Numbered from the stretch's first letter, positions 17,974-27,925 are shown. The stretch is DNA of 64,000 nt from Limnohabitans sp. (GCF_023910625.1 NZ_JAAVVW010000002.1:186001-250000), one strand, 5' to 3'. Numbers and translations are program-made. Notes: generated by a model not told the origin, from the sequence alone.

Positions 17974-19998
17974 ATGGGATTGTTGGATGGTCTTTTCGGA
18001 AAAGATGAGATAAATCAGTTGCAGCAGCAGTTGCTCGAGAAGAATCAGGAATTTGTTCGTCTCAGTTCCCAATTAGCTGAACAGAACGGCATTCGGATCA
18101 CGCTGCAAAGCGAACTAATGAAGCATGGACAGATAGTTGAAGAGCTGAAAGTCTCGCTAAGAAAAGCAGCAGAACAAATCCGCTTACTGCAACAAGAGAT
18201 TGCCAATAGTGCTTCTACTCTTGCAGCCCTAAGAGTCTCTGCGGCAAGCCAACAGAAAAATGATTCTGAGCTCATTGCTAGCTTGCAAAGTACCTTGCAA
18301 GAAGCAAAGGCCTATGTGGCTGCTGCAAACTCAGAACGTGACGAAAAGGTTGCCGAACATCTATCAGCTCAGATTGCATTTCAAGAGAAGGATCGGATTT
18401 TTCTAGACCGAGAATTAAAGCTCGCTGAGAAATCAGAGAAGTTGCAATCTGAACGCCATAAGTTTCAACAGCAGGCAACCGACCTTCACACACGCGAACA
18501 AGAGTGGAAACATCGCATTGAGCCAAAGATTGCTCAATACAACGCCCACCTTTCTCTGGACGAAAAGAAACAGCGCTTGGAAGAGCTTCAATCAGCTCTT
18601 GCTGAACGCGAACAATCGCTTCTGCAGCTTGATGCCGAATTGATTAGACGCAAAGCATCGGATGCGGCATTGTCTGAGCGCGAGAGTGAAATTCAAGAGT
18701 GGGAGGCTCTACTCTCTAGCAAGCAGGTCTCCCTGGAGGCTAGGTCAGATGACTTGAAAGCGATCGATTCAGAACTGCAAGTTCGTTCTAACAAGTTAGA
18801 GAGCTGGGCACGAGAGCTTTTCGTTTTTCAAAGTCGTGTCGATAAGCTAGATGCAGAAGCAGATAAGTTGGCTTCCGACCGAGATGCTCTTCAACGGAAA
18901 CAAATTGCACAGCAGGAGAAACACGCTGAGCGCTTGGCCGAAATTCGCGAACTCAAGGCGGAAATCACTAAAGATCAACGTGTATTAAATCAACGCGAGC
19001 TAACCTTGAGCGCAAGAGAGAAGGAAGTCAAACGCGACGAGAAGAGCCACATTGACACAAAGAACAAAAACTTCGCTCTCCGAAATCAAGTCAAGGATCT
19101 CGAAGCTCAACTAGAAGAGTTAGGTGAACACGATCAACAGCATGATGAAATTCAAAGTGAACTTGACGCCTTGAGCGAGGAGTTTGAAGAGACCAAATCA
19201 GCTTTCCTGCATCCAACGGTTCTGTCCTGGCTCATCAAAGAAGGTGACTATGAAAATGCCAACATCAACAATGGTTGGCTGGGTCTCTCGGGTTCTGGGC
19301 CATGGGAACAGGCTTCTTACAAGAGCTCTTTAAAAGAACTGGGCTATACGTTTTACCCTCTCTCAGATGATGATCATCAGTGCATCATCGTCGGCAGGGT
19401 CGGGTGGTCAGCTGCTGAGCTTCAAAATCTCATCGATGCACACCAAGGGCAATCACTACGGATTTATTCCCAGGAAATGTTCCTTGCGAAATTGGCCACT
19501 GGACGCGATCCATTCGATGAAGGCGATATCGAGCTGCTTGAAGCCTTCGCAGAAGACCATCCGGCACTGCAATTCTTAATGGCGCTCCCAGACCCATGGC
19601 CAGACATCTCTGATTCTTCTTCAGATGAGGTCATTGTGGTTCCACCAGGAAGCTATGGCGGGGTATCGCAGTCACCATTAAATCTTCTTGACTATCATGC
19701 TGGCGTCAAAGCCAATCAATCAGCTGCTGTTAGAAGAAGTATTCTTGTTCAATGCTTTGAATCCCGCCAGCTACCCTTTAGTGATGACAGCGGCACCGAT
19801 TACATTGAGCAGTGGGGGCGCAGTCGCAGCGCACAACGCCTGTATCGAATTGCTTTGCACCTAAAGATACTTGCTGATGGACAGGGAAAAGATTCACGCA
19901 AGCAGCAAGCAAGACTGGACTGGATCAGCGATTCCAAATGGCTTAAGGAAAAATTCTTTTCCAAATACCAGCGAACATTTATATGGCCCGCGACTTGA
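17974..19998 (+). CDS. large coiled-coil protein with BRCT-like and helical C-terminal domains, unknown function
   Basis: 674 residues. After a short hydrophobic N-terminus (MGLLDGLFGKDEI), residues about 10-415 are almost continuous heptad coiled coil rich in Gln, Glu, Leu, Lys and Ser. A globular part follows. About 430-500 looks BRCT-like (GWLGLSGSGPWEQ, then LKELGYTFYPLSDDDHQCII, VGRVGWSAAEL). Next come LRIYSQEMFLAKLATGRDPF and an acidic HPALQFLMALPDPWP stretch. The last 110 residues are a helical domain (LLDYHAGVKANQSAAVRRSI, then YIEQWGRSRSAQRLYRIALH). It resembles hypothetical proteins found sporadically in accessory regions. The GC content is clearly lower than its neighbours, with IS and recombinase remnants upstream, so it was probably acquired. 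The 250 bases upstream hold no gene, only a TGAGCA/TGCTCA hairpin at 17919-17935. There is no enzyme motif. A defence or DNA-associated role is a guess. Confidence 0.75.
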   Translation: MGLLDGLFGKDEINQLQQQLLEKNQEFVRLSSQLAEQNGIRITLQSELMKHGQIVEELKVSLRKAAEQIRLLQQEIANSASTLAALRVSAASQQKNDSELIASLQSTLQEAKAYVAAANSERDEKVAEHLSAQIAFQEKDRIFLDRELKLAEKSEKLQSERHKFQQQATDLHTREQEWKHRIEPKIAQYNAHLSLDEKKQRLEELQSALAEREQSLLQLDAELIRRKASDAALSERESEIQEWEALLSSKQVSLEARSDDLKAIDSELQVRSNKLESWARELFVFQSRVDKLDAEADKLASDRDALQRKQIAQQEKHAERLAEIRELKAEITKDQRVLNQRELTLSAREKEVKRDEKSHIDTKNKNFALRNQVKDLEAQLEELGEHDQQHDEIQSELDALSEEFEETKSAFLHPTVLSWLIKEGDYENANINNGWLGLSGSGPWEQASYKSSLKELGYTFYPLSDDDHQCIIVGRVGWSAAELQNLIDAHQGQSLRIYSQEMFLAKLATGRDPFDEGDIELLEAFAEDHPALQFLMALPDPWPDISDSSSDEVIVVPPGSYGGVSQSPLNLLDYHAGVKANQSAAVRRSILVQCFESRQLPFSDDSGTDYIEQWGRSRSAQRLYRIALHLKILADGQGKDSRKQQARLDWISDSKWLKEKFFSKYQRTFIWPAT

Positions 19999-20364
19999 CT
20001 CCATGCGTACTTGAGATTTTTTGGCAATGCGCAAGCGTCAATTTTTTTTACGCTCGCGGGACTGCGCTAGCAGAACCTGAACAGTCTGTGTCAGACCGGT
20101 CGTAGAAGCCACTCCCTCTTGAATGACCGGTATTGATCGCCACAGCTGTGGAGGCTGCTTACCCCGAGTGGCTCAGATCAGCCTGAACCGATCCTTCAGC
20201 GTCAGCCCTGTACGACCGCTGCTGGCCGGTTGCGGTCATGAAGATAACCAAGTTGATTGTCCGTTACCAACATTTACGCGATCCGCAACCCATGCGGGCT
20301 CAACTAAAACCCGCACCGTGCCTACGTGCCAATCATCTTCAGGCGACCTCGATCACGCCAAGAA
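19999..20364. other. intergenic, no gene recognised
   Basis: 366 bases between the coiled-coil gene and the end of the LysR gene. It holds an imperfect hairpin with a long T run (GCAAGCGT near 20022, T8 near 20043-20050, ACGCTCGC), which may terminate the coiled-coil transcript. A short plus-strand frame from 20123 overlaps the LysR gene antisense and shows no protein features. Confidence 0.5.
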
Positions 20365-21243
20365 TCACTTGAAAAGCTGCACAAGGTGCTCCAAACAGGC
20401 GCGTATACGTGGCAGGCGTTGACGTTCTGGGAGCATTAGCGCCCACACCGGTACCGGCGTGGATTGGAACTCCTGCGTGAGAAGACGCCGCAAAGTTGAG
20501 CCTACCTGAGCCTCTCCCATCTTTACCGGCAAATGCGCGATGCCAAGCCCCTCGGCGGCCATTTGCGCGAGTGTCCCAGTGCTGCTCGCGCGTATGCGGC
20601 TGTTGGCCATCAGATGTCGTCCGTCTGCGAAGCACAGCCGGTTGAGCACAGGGTGCTCACAATTGGCCAGCAGTGTGTGCTCCATCAGGTCATCTGCGGA
20701 GCAAGGAATATTGCGACCCTGGAGGTACGCCTCGCTGGCATACAGACCTGTCTCGATCTCGCCCAGCTTCCGTGCGTCCAACGACAGGGCCGTCGGATTG
20801 CCGGTGCGAATGGCGATATCGACGCCCGTTCGAGCCAAGTCGACGAGACCGTCCTCAACCTGCAAGTCAAGTCCGAGCTGTGGGTGACGCTTGGCCAAGT
20901 GCGGCAGCGATGGTGCCACCCAATGCTGGGCGATCGCTGAACTCAGATTCACACGAACACAGCCACTCACCAGGCGCCTGCTGCGCGAAAGATCCGCTTC
21001 GAGATCGCTCCTGGTGTCGAGTACTTTCTGGCAAAAGGCTAGAAAAGCCTCACCGTCGGGCGTGAGCGTGATGCCTCTTGCTGAGCGTCGAAAGAGCTGA
21101 ACTCCACAGGCACTCTCAACGCGGGCGACGGCGCGGGAGATTTGGCTCACCGGCACGCCCCTTTCGCGAGCCGCCAAAGACAGGGTGCCCAGGGCCGCCG
21201 CACGCGCGAACACCGTTAAGTCGGCGAGGCTGAGGTTGTCCAT
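20365..21243 (-). CDS. LysR-family transcriptional regulator
   Basis: 292 residues from MDNLSLADLTVFARAAALGT. The N-terminal helix-turn-helix shows SLAARERGVPVSQISRAVAR and VESACGVQLFRRSARGITLT. The C-terminal periplasmic-binding-like effector domain runs to residue 292. It is divergent from the tautomerase gene with an intergenic gap of about 120 bases, the classic arrangement in which a LysR protein controls its neighbour. An upstream in-frame start (21282) is possible. Confidence 0.9.
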   Translation of the reverse strand: MDNLSLADLTVFARAAALGTLSLAARERGVPVSQISRAVARVESACGVQLFRRSARGITLTPDGEAFLAFCQKVLDTRSDLEADLSRSRRLVSGCVRVNLSSAIAQHWVAPSLPHLAKRHPQLGLDLQVEDGLVDLARTGVDIAIRTGNPTALSLDARKLGEIETGLYASEAYLQGRNIPCSADDLMEHTLLANCEHPVLNRLCFADGRHLMANSRIRASSTGTLAQMAAEGLGIAHLPVKMGEAQVGSTLRRLLTQEFQSTPVPVWALMLPERQRLPRIRACLEHLVQLFK

Positions 21244-21361
21244 CGCCAAATGATAGCCGGTTGGCCCTTGCACTGGCCGCAAAACGGCGTTGCAGCGCGA
21301 GCTATTCCCAAGCGTTACTGCGCTGCCTAGACTTCCGCATCACCCATACAGGACAAACTTA

Positions 21362-21742
21362 ATGCCTCTAACCCGCCTTTCGGTCCCTGATCACTTGAGC
21401 GCCCAGCAAGTGCGCGGCTTGGCCGACGCAGTGCACGATGCTCTCGTCGAGTGTTGCGACGTGCCGCAAGGCGACCGGTTCCAGTTGGTCTCGCGTTTCG
21501 AGCGCGACCATCTGATCCTCGATCCTAACTTCGGCGACGTGCAACGGACGGCCGACGCATGTGTGATTGAGATCACATTTCTCTCAGGGCACACCGATGC
21601 TCAAAAGCGACGGCTCTACAGAGACCTGGCAGCGCGGGCAGCCGGTATCGGCCTCGCGCAAGACGACCTGGTGGTTGGACTGGTGGAGAACGGAGCGATC
21701 GACTGGTCGCTCGGAAATGGACGGGCGTACATCGACAAGTGA
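21362..21742 (+). CDS. tautomerase family protein (4-oxalocrotonate tautomerase-like)
   Basis: 126 residues. The second residue is Pro (MPLTRLSVPDHLS), which becomes the N-terminal catalytic proline after Met removal. It corresponds to the longer, tandem-domain-like tautomerase group, with the second half containing CVIEITFLSGHTDAQKRRLY and ending ENGAIDWSLGNGRAYIDK. The natural substrate is unknown. It is divergent from a LysR regulator. The gene is complete, but a truncated IS256-family element begins about 10 bases after its stop. Confidence 0.85.
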   Translation: MPLTRLSVPDHLSAQQVRGLADAVHDALVECCDVPQGDRFQLVSRFERDHLILDPNFGDVQRTADACVIEITFLSGHTDAQKRRLYRDLAARAAGIGLAQDDLVVGLVENGAIDWSLGNGRAYIDK

Positions 21743-21752
21743 CTAGCAGGCT

Positions 21753-22676
21753 CGGGTAGTCAGCGCCCCATTTTTCTTCGAATTCCTGCAGCCGCAGCAC
21801 GGCATCATCCGCAGTTGCGCTGCTGTAGATGGTCTTCAGGTCTGCGGCCACCACTTTGCGCATCTTCCAGCTCACATAGTTCAGGCTGTGGCGCACCATG
21901 TGCACCAGACACAGCTGCACCGCCGTTTGCGGATATACAGCCTCTATTGCCTCGGGAAAGCCCTTCAAGCCATCCACGCAGGCGATGAAGATGTCAGCCA
22001 CGCCCCGGTTCTTGAGCTCCGTGACCACCTGCAGCCAGAACTTGGCCCCTTCGGTCTGGGCAATCCACAGCCCCAGGATTTCCTTCTCGCCAGCCATGTT
22101 GATGCCCAAGGCCAGATATACGGCCTTGTTGCGCACCACGCCTGAGTCACGGGTTTTGACGTGGATGCAGTCCAGGTAAACGATCGGGTACAGCGCATCC
22201 AGTGGACGCGCCTGCCAAGCCTTGACCTCGTCCATGACGGCATCCGTAACCGATGAGATCAGCGTGGGCGACACCTCGGTGCCATACATTTCCTGGAGAT
22301 GCCCCTGAATCTCACGTACCGTCATGCCTCGGGCATACAGGGACAAAATCTTGTCATCAAAACCCGTCCAGCGCGTCTGGTGCTTGGGCACGATCTGCGG
22401 CTCAAAGCTGGCGTGGCGATCACGGGGGATATCAATGGGCAGCTCGCCAAAGTCGCCTTTGAGGGTCTTTTTGCTTTTGCCGTTGCGGGCATTGCCAGCG
22501 GCGTTGGCCACGCTGGCATTCTTGGTGTGACCCAAGTGCTCGGTCATCTCGGCTTCCAAAGCGCGCTCCACAAGGCGCTTGGTCAGCTGCTTGAGCAGGC
22601 CGTTCTCGCCGATGAGGTCTTCAGGCTTTTTATAGCCAGCGAGCAGCTGGTCGATCAATTCGTTGCTGACGGTCAT
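21753..22676 (-). pseudogene. IS256-family transposase, C-terminus deleted
   Basis: It begins MTVSNELIDQLLAGYKKPED and is identical or nearly so to the 404-residue copies until FEEKWGADYP, where the last about 100 residues (including the catalytic Glu region IIYTTNAIESVNMSLRK) are missing. The open frame then runs on into unrelated sequence antisense to the tautomerase gene. It should be inactive. Confidence 0.9.
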
Positions 22677-22745
22677 GGTTCATCTTTCTTGATGTTCGGC
22701 AGTTTCCTGCCATTTGACCGTTTACACAAAATTTAGGACACCCTC
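21753..22745 (-). mobile_element. IS256-family element, copy 1, truncated
   Basis: Nearly identical to the full copies at 45687-47006 and 53677-54996, but only the transposase-start side survives. The right end ...TTTAGGACACCCTC is at 22745, and the sequence breaks off at TCGGGTAGTCAGCG (21753), losing about 330 bases including the other terminal repeat. It marks one edge of the block that separates ureD from ureA. Confidence 0.9.
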
Positions 22746-22925
22746 CCTTCGGCGGCGAGCAGGCTTGTGGGCAAGCTGGACCGGCTCAGTACCCCGCTAG
22801 CTATTGGCTAGTCATGAGTGGCTCCTCGTGGCCGTTAGCTCACCACGAGCTCACTTGGTCCGATGAGTCCTGCCGCTGCATAACGGTCAATGGACTCAGA
22901 AAAAATCTTTATTCAAGCAAGTAGC

Positions 22926-23174
22926 TCAAATCGCCACCAACTGCCGAATGTTCTTCTCCTTCATCTCGCTCCCCGGCCCGCGTGCGATTACCTCGCCACG
23001 CTCCATCACCAAATATTGGTCGGCCAGTTCTTCGGCAAAGTCGTAGTACTGCTCGCACAGCAGCACCGCCATGCGCTGGCCTTGCAGGCCCACGTCGGCC
23101 AGCTGGCGGATCACGCGGCCAATGTCTTTGATGATGCTGGGCTGGATGTCGAGCGACATCTGTTTGATTATCAT
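22926..23174 (-). pseudogene. urtE: urtE remnant (urea ABC transporter ATPase, C-terminal part)
   Basis: The last about 75 residues match the C-terminus of UrtE: LDIQPSIIKDIGRVIRQLAD, then EQYYDFAEELADQYLVMERG, EVIARGPGSEMKEKN and IRQLVAI-stop. A six-residue insertion (LQGQRM) interrupts the conserved MAVLLVEQ strand, and all ATP-binding motifs are gone. It lies just upstream of ureA but on the opposite strand. In relatives urtABCDE-ureD precedes ureA on the same strand, so this is a decayed, inverted relic. Confidence 0.8.
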
Positions 23175-23260
23175 TTTGGAGGATGCAAGCCCTCAAATAG
23201 GGCATGCTATTTGCTTGATGCCTGCCATTCAATGCACCAAGACGCTCACCCCGCACCAAT

Positions 23261-23563
23261 ATGGAACTCACCCCCCGCGAAAAAGACAAGCTGCTGATCT
23301 TCACCGCAGGCCTGCTGGCCGAACGCCGCAAGGCCCGCGGTCTTAAGCTCAACTACCCCGAAGCCATTGCCCTGATCAGCGCCGCCGTCATGGAGGGCGC
23401 ACGCGACGGCAAAACCGTGGCCCAACTGATGAGCGAAGGCCGCACGGTTTTGACACGAGCCGATGTGATGGAGGGCATCGCCGAGATGATCCCCGACATC
23501 CAGATCGAAGCCACCTTCCCCGATGGCACCAAATTGGTGACCGTGCACCAACCCATTGTTTGA
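23261..23563 (+). CDS. ureA: urease subunit gamma
   Basis: 100 residues, exactly the family length, from [20 protein letters not shown] to VTVHQPIV. It contains [20 protein letters not shown] and [21 protein letters not shown] segments (here [14 protein letters not shown]). It is a structural subunit of the nickel urease (urea to ammonia and carbamate, cytoplasmic). It is the first gene of ureA-(small membrane gene)-ureBCEFG. The promoter should lie in the 86 bases between the urtE relic and this start. Confidence 0.97.
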   Translation: MELTPREKDKLLIFTAGLLAERRKARGLKLNYPEAIALISAAVMEGARDGKTVAQLMSEGRTVLTRADVMEGIAEMIPDIQIEATFPDGTKLVTVHQPIV

Positions 23564-23580
23564 ACTGAGAGCGCCCCGAC

Positions 23581-23760
23581 ATGAAAACCTTTGCACCCTC
23601 TGCCACCACCGCCTTGGTGCTCGCCTGCCTGCACGCCCCCGTCTGGGCACACGAAGGGCACGGCCTGTGGGGTAGCCATTGGCACGCCACAGACGTTCTC
23701 GGTTTTGCAGTCGTCATTGCTTTGGCACTGGGCGCCTGGGTCATCGGCCGTCGCAAGTGA
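23581..23760 (+). CDS. small His-rich membrane protein inside the urease operon
   Basis: 59 residues. An N-terminal signal-like segment ([20 protein letters not shown]) ends at VWA. Next is a His-rich stretch [12 protein letters not shown] with five His in 12 residues, then one membrane helix ([18 protein letters not shown]) and RRK. It starts 17 bases after ureA and ends 7 bases before ureB, so it must be cotranscribed. The arrangement suggests a periplasm-facing metal-binding patch, possibly for nickel handling. This is inference from position and His content only, and no family name is known to me. Confidence 0.75.
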   Translation: MKTFAPSATTALVLACLHAPVWAHEGHGLWGSHWHATDVLGFAVVIALALGAWVIGRRK

Positions 23761-23767
23761 GCCCCGC

Positions 23768-24097
23768 ATGATCCCCGGTGAATTTCTGATCGACCCCGGC
23801 CAACACGCTTTGAACGTGGGCCGCCGCACCTGCACGCTGGTGGTGCAAAACGCCAGCGACCGCCCTATCCAAGTGGGCTCGCACTACCACTTTGCCGAGA
23901 CCAACGCGGGCCTGCGCTTTGACCGCAGCGCCGCGCACGGCATGCGCCTGAACATCGCCTCGGGCATGGCCGTGCGCTTTGAGCCGGGCCAGCAACGCAC
24001 CGTGGAACTGGTGGACTATGCGGGCGACCGTGTGGTGTATGGCTTTCAGGGCCTGACCCAAGGCGCACTCGACGCGCACAACACACAAGGCAACTGA
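23768..24097 (+). CDS. ureB: urease subunit beta
   Basis: 109 residues from [20 protein letters not shown], with [36 protein letters not shown] and [20 protein letters not shown], all characteristic. The ATG at 23768 gives the family length. It is a structural subunit. It lies one base before ureC. Confidence 0.97.
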   Translation: MIPGEFLIDPGQHALNVGRRTCTLVVQNASDRPIQVGSHYHFAETNAGLRFDRSAAHGMRLNIASGMAVRFEPGQQRTVELVDYAGDRVVYGFQGLTQGALDAHNTQGN

Positions 24098-24098
24098 C

Positions 24099-25817
24099 AT
24101 GGCCCACATCGACAAACGCGCTTATGCCGAAACCTTTGGCCCCACCGTGGGCGACCGCGTGCGCCTGGCCGACACGGCCTTGGTCATTGAGGTGGAAAAA
24201 GACTTCACATTGCAAGCGGGCAGCTATGGTGAAGAGGTCAAGTTCGGTGGTGGCAAAACCATTCGTGATGGCATGGCGCAATCGCAGCGCACCAATCAAG
24301 AAGGGGCCATGGACTGCGTGCTCACCAACGCCCTCATCATTGACCACTCGGGCATCGTCAAGGCCGACATCGGTTTGCGCGGCAACCGCATCGCCGCCAT
24401 CGGCAAGGCGGGCAACCCCGACACACAACCGGGGGTGGACATCGTCATCGGCCCCGGCACCGAGATCATCAGCTGCGAAGGCCTGATCGTGACCGCAGGC
24501 GGCATCGACTGCCACATCCATTTCATCTGCCCGCAGCAAATCGACGAGGCCCTGACCAGCGGCGTGACCACCATGATGGGCGGCGGCACCGGCCCTGCCA
24601 CCGGCACTTTTGCCACCACCTGCACGCCCGGCCCCTTCAACATCGAACGCATGCTGCAAGCGGCCGACGCCTTTCCCATGAACCTGGGGTTCTTTGGCAA
24701 GGGCAATGCCAGCCTGCCGGCCGCCTTGCACGAGCAAATCAACGCGGGCGTGATCGGCCTGAAGCTGCACGAAGACTGGGGCAGCACCCCGTCAGCCATC
24801 GGCAATTGCCTGGACGTGGCCGACGAGACCGACATCCAGGTGGCCCTGCATTCGGACACGCTCAACGAATCGGGCTATGTGGAAAACACCATCGAGGCGG
24901 CTCGGGGACGCGGGCTGTGTGCCTTCCACACCGAAGGCGCAGGCGGTGGCCACGCGCCTGACATCTTGAAGGTGGTGGGCCAGGCGAACTTTTTGCCCAG
25001 CTCGACCAACCCGACCATGCCTTTCACGCACAACACGCTGGATGAGCATGTGGACATGCTGATGGTCTGCCACCACCTGGATGCCAGCATCGCCGAAGAC
25101 CTGGCATTTGCCGAAAGCCGCATCCGCAAGGAAACCATCGCGGCCGAAGACATCCTGCACGACCTGGGCGCCATCAGCATGATGAGCAGCGACAGCCAAG
25201 CCATGGGGCGGGTGGGCGAGGTCATCATCCGCACCTGGCAAACGGCGCACAAAATGAAGCAACAGCGCGGCAGCCTGCCCGGCGACACCGCGCGCCACGA
25301 CAACGCCCGCGTCAAGCGCTACATCGCCAAATACACCATCAACCCCGCCATTGCGCACGGCATCAGCCACGATGTGGGCAGCATCGAAGTGGGCAAGTGG
25401 GCCGACCTGGTCATCTGGAAACCCGCCTTCTTTGGCGTCAAGCCATCGCTGGTGCTCAAGGGCGGCTTCATTGCCCTGGCGGCCATGGGCGACCCCAATG
25501 CGTCCATCCCCACGCCGCAGCCGGTGCACTACCGCCCCATGTTTGGCAGCTTTGGCGGCTCGCTCACGCGCAGTGCGCTGACCTTCGTTTCCAACGCAGG
25601 ATTCAAAGCGGGCATTGGCGAGCGTTTTGGTTTGCAAAAACCTTTGTCCGTGGCGCACAACATCCGGAGCGTGCGCAAGCAACACATGGTCCACAATGAC
25701 TACCTGCCCCACATGGAGGTGGACCCCCAAACCTATGCGGTGCGTGCCGACGGGCAGTTGCTGGTGTGCGAACCCGCCACCAGCCTGCCCATGACCCAAC
25801 GCTACTTTTTGTTCTGA
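24099..25817 (+). CDS. ureC: urease subunit alpha (catalytic)
   Basis: 572 residues carrying the dinuclear nickel site. By the constant offset from the Klebsiella enzyme, the ligands are His139 and His141 ([13 protein letters not shown]), carbamylated Lys222 (GLKLHEDWG), His251 (ALHSDTLNE), His277 ([10 protein letters not shown]) and Asp365 ([10 protein letters not shown]). The catalytic flap His is His325 (MVCHHLD). All are present, so the enzyme should be active once assembled. Its TGA overlaps the ureE ATG by one base. Confidence 0.98.
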   Translation: MAHIDKRAYAETFGPTVGDRVRLADTALVIEVEKDFTLQAGSYGEEVKFGGGKTIRDGMAQSQRTNQEGAMDCVLTNALIIDHSGIVKADIGLRGNRIAAIGKAGNPDTQPGVDIVIGPGTEIISCEGLIVTAGGIDCHIHFICPQQIDEALTSGVTTMMGGGTGPATGTFATTCTPGPFNIERMLQAADAFPMNLGFFGKGNASLPAALHEQINAGVIGLKLHEDWGSTPSAIGNCLDVADETDIQVALHSDTLNESGYVENTIEAARGRGLCAFHTEGAGGGHAPDILKVVGQANFLPSSTNPTMPFTHNTLDEHVDMLMVCHHLDASIAEDLAFAESRIRKETIAAEDILHDLGAISMMSSDSQAMGRVGEVIIRTWQTAHKMKQQRGSLPGDTARHDNARVKRYIAKYTINPAIAHGISHDVGSIEVGKWADLVIWKPAFFGVKPSLVLKGGFIALAAMGDPNASIPTPQPVHYRPMFGSFGGSLTRSALTFVSNAGFKAGIGERFGLQKPLSVAHNIRSVRKQHMVHNDYLPHMEVDPQTYAVRADGQLLVCEPATSLPMTQRYFLF

Positions 25818-26515
25818 TGATCATTTGCTCCAAACTCATGCCCCAGGGCCGCGGCCTGGCCCGTGTGCTGATCCAACGCGCCAGCACCCTCACCCTGGAC
25901 TGGGACACCCGCCAAAAAAGCCGCTTTGACGCCACCGACAACCAAGGCCGCGCCTTGGGCGTGTTTTTGCCCCGTGGCGCCGTGGTGCGCGGCGGCGATG
26001 TGCTGGTGGCCGAAGACGGCTCGCTGGTGCGGGTGCAAGCCGCGCCGCAAGCCGTGCTGCGCATCACCGCTTGCAGCGAACACGGCTCGCCGTTTGACCT
26101 GACCCGCGCGGCCTACCACCTGGGCAACCGCCATGTGCCGATTGAACTTCAACCCGACCACCTGAAGATCGAGCCCGACCATGTGCTGGCCGACATGCTG
26201 CGGGCGATGCACATGACGGTGGTGGCAGTGTCGGAACCCTTTGAGCCCGAAAACGGTGCGTATGGCGACCACGGCGCTTCTTCACATGGGCATGGGCATG
26301 AACATGGGCACAGTCATGAGCATGGCCACGAACATGGCGATATCGGTCATGCGCACGCAGCCCACGCAGAGCCTCATGTGCACGGGCCCGATTGCCAGCA
26401 CGAACACGCCACACCGGCCGCCACGCCGACAACTGGCAAGCGCATTGCTATCCCCGTCCGTGCCGCCCCTGCTGAACCGCATGTGCACGGCCCCGGCTGC
26501 GGACATGGGCACTGA
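25817..26515 (+). CDS. ureE: urease accessory nickel chaperone UreE, His-rich tail
   Basis: 232 residues. The N-terminal and central UreE domains ([54 protein letters not shown]-like [13 protein letters not shown]) are followed by a long tail dense in His. The tail includes alternating HGH-E-HGH-S-H repeats around residues 155-180 and two copies of [10 protein letters not shown]. The tail should bind several nickel ions and pass nickel to UreG. The ATG at 25817 overlaps the ureC stop. Confidence 0.95.
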   Translation: MIICSKLMPQGRGLARVLIQRASTLTLDWDTRQKSRFDATDNQGRALGVFLPRGAVVRGGDVLVAEDGSLVRVQAAPQAVLRITACSEHGSPFDLTRAAYHLGNRHVPIELQPDHLKIEPDHVLADMLRAMHMTVVAVSEPFEPENGAYGDHGASSHGHGHEHGHSHEHGHEHGDIGHAHAAHAEPHVHGPDCQHEHATPAATPTTGKRIAIPVRAAPAEPHVHGPGCGHGH

Positions 26516-27194
26516 GACCCAGCCCTCGGGCCTGCTGCAACTGATCTGGCTCGCATCGCCTGCGTTGCCGATCGGCGGCTTCTCGTATTCCGAAGGGCTC
26601 GAAGCCGCCATCGAGCAAGGCCTGGTGCACAACGAAGCCACCGCCAGCGACTGGGTGGTGGACCAACTGCACCTGACGCAGTCACGCGGCGACATGGCCG
26701 TCATGGCACAAGCCATTCCGGCTTGGCAAGGCATGGACTCACAGCGGTTGCAAGCGCTGAACGATTGGGTGATGGCCACCCGCGAAACCGCCGAAATGCG
26801 TTTGCAATCCGAACAAATGGGCCGCTCGCTGCTCGACTGGCTGCGCAACCTGCAGCAAGCCAGTGACGCCCAGCTGCAATGCTGCGCCCAACTGCCCCCC
26901 ACTTACCCGCTGGCCATGGCGCTGGCTTTGTCTTTGGCACAAGCGCCGCTGGACCAAGCCCTGCAAGCGGTCGCCTTTGGCTGGGCCGAAAACATGACCC
27001 AAGCTGCCCTCAAGGCCGTGCCCTTGGGCCAAAGCGCCGGGCAGCGCATGCTGGCGCGCCTGGCCCGCGAAATTCCGCAGGCGGTGCAAACCGCCTTGCA
27101 CCTCAACGATGAAGACCGCCAGTCCTTCAGCCCCATGTTGGCCATCTTGTCGTCTCGCCACGAAACCCAATACTCCCGGATCTTCCGATCATGA
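26505..27194 (+). CDS. ureF: urease accessory protein UreF
   Basis: 229 residues from [20 protein letters not shown], then [40 protein letters not shown] and [14 protein letters not shown] at the C-terminus, the UreF signature order. It gates GTP hydrolysis by UreG in the UreD-UreF-UreG complex. The start is set at 26505, overlapping the end of ureE by 11 bases. The frame is open further upstream (to 26241) inside the His-rich tail of ureE, but homologues do not extend there. Confidence 0.95.
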   Translation: MGTETQPSGLLQLIWLASPALPIGGFSYSEGLEAAIEQGLVHNEATASDWVVDQLHLTQSRGDMAVMAQAIPAWQGMDSQRLQALNDWVMATRETAEMRLQSEQMGRSLLDWLRNLQQASDAQLQCCAQLPPTYPLAMALALSLAQAPLDQALQAVAFGWAENMTQAALKAVPLGQSAGQRMLARLAREIPQAVQTALHLNDEDRQSFSPMLAILSSRHETQYSRIFRS

Positions 27195-27856
27195 ACACCT
27201 CGTCTGCACTGCACCACATCCCGAACCGCACCAAAAAACTGCCACCCCTGCGCGTGGGCATCGGCGGGCCTGTGGGCTCCGGCAAAACCACGCTGCTCGA
27301 GATGCTGTGCAAAAACATGCGCGAGCGCTGGGACTTGATCGCCATCACCAACGACATCTACACCAAGGAAGACCAGCGCTTGCTGACGGTGAGCGGCGCG
27401 CTGGCCGCCGAGCGCATCATGGGCGTGGAAACCGGTGGCTGCCCGCACACGGCCATCCGCGAAGACGCGTCCATCAACCTCGAAGCCATTGACCGCATGC
27501 TGGAAAAATTTCCGAACGCCGACGTGGTCTTCATCGAGAGCGGCGGCGACAACCTGGCTGCCACCTTCAGCCCTGAATTGAGCGACCTGACCATCTACGT
27601 GATCGACGTGGCCGCTGGTGAAAAAATCCCGCGCAAAGGCGGCCCTGGCATCACCAAAAGCGATCTATTCGTCATCAACAAAACCGACCTCGCCCCGCAT
27701 GTGGGGGCCGATCTTCAAGTCATGCGCGACGACACCCACCGCATGCGCCCCAACCCCGAGACACGCCCGTGGGTGATGACCAACCTCAAAACGCTCGATG
27801 GCCTCGCCCAAGTGGTGGCCTTCATTGAAAAACGGGGCATGCTGGGCAGCACCTGA
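27191..27856 (+). CDS. ureG: urease accessory GTPase UreG
   Basis: 221 residues. P-loop [10 protein letters not shown] near residues 25-34, the nickel-binding Cys-Pro-His at 84-86 ([11 protein letters not shown]), [15 protein letters not shown] and the guanine-specificity motif [10 protein letters not shown]. It couples GTP hydrolysis to nickel delivery. Its ATG overlaps the ureF stop by 4 bases. It is the last gene of the operon. Confidence 0.98.
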   Translation: MNTSSALHHIPNRTKKLPPLRVGIGGPVGSGKTTLLEMLCKNMRERWDLIAITNDIYTKEDQRLLTVSGALAAERIMGVETGGCPHTAIREDASINLEAIDRMLEKFPNADVVFIESGGDNLAATFSPELSDLTIYVIDVAAGEKIPRKGGPGITKSDLFVINKTDLAPHVGADLQVMRDDTHRMRPNPETRPWVMTNLKTLDGLAQVVAFIEKRGMLGST

Positions 27857-27925
27857 GTCTCATTTGCCACGTCATGCGCTTGCACCCCGAACCAGAGGGT
27901 TTAAATCGCTACAATCTCATCCCAA

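Noticed and set aside
20123..20422. 99-codon plus-strand open frame
   Set aside because: Overlaps the 3' end of the LysR gene antisense, has no ribosome site or recognisable domain, and is Cys/Arg-rich in a random way.
23865..25799. Long minus-strand open frames (301 and 335 codons) opposite ureB/ureC
   Set aside because: Shadows of the intact urease genes. No domain or start signal, and the composition is typical of antisense high-GC frames.
26241..26504. N-terminal extension of ureF into the ureE tail
   Set aside because: The frame is open, but it is the out-of-frame reading of the His-rich ureE tail. UreF homologues start near [12 protein letters not shown].
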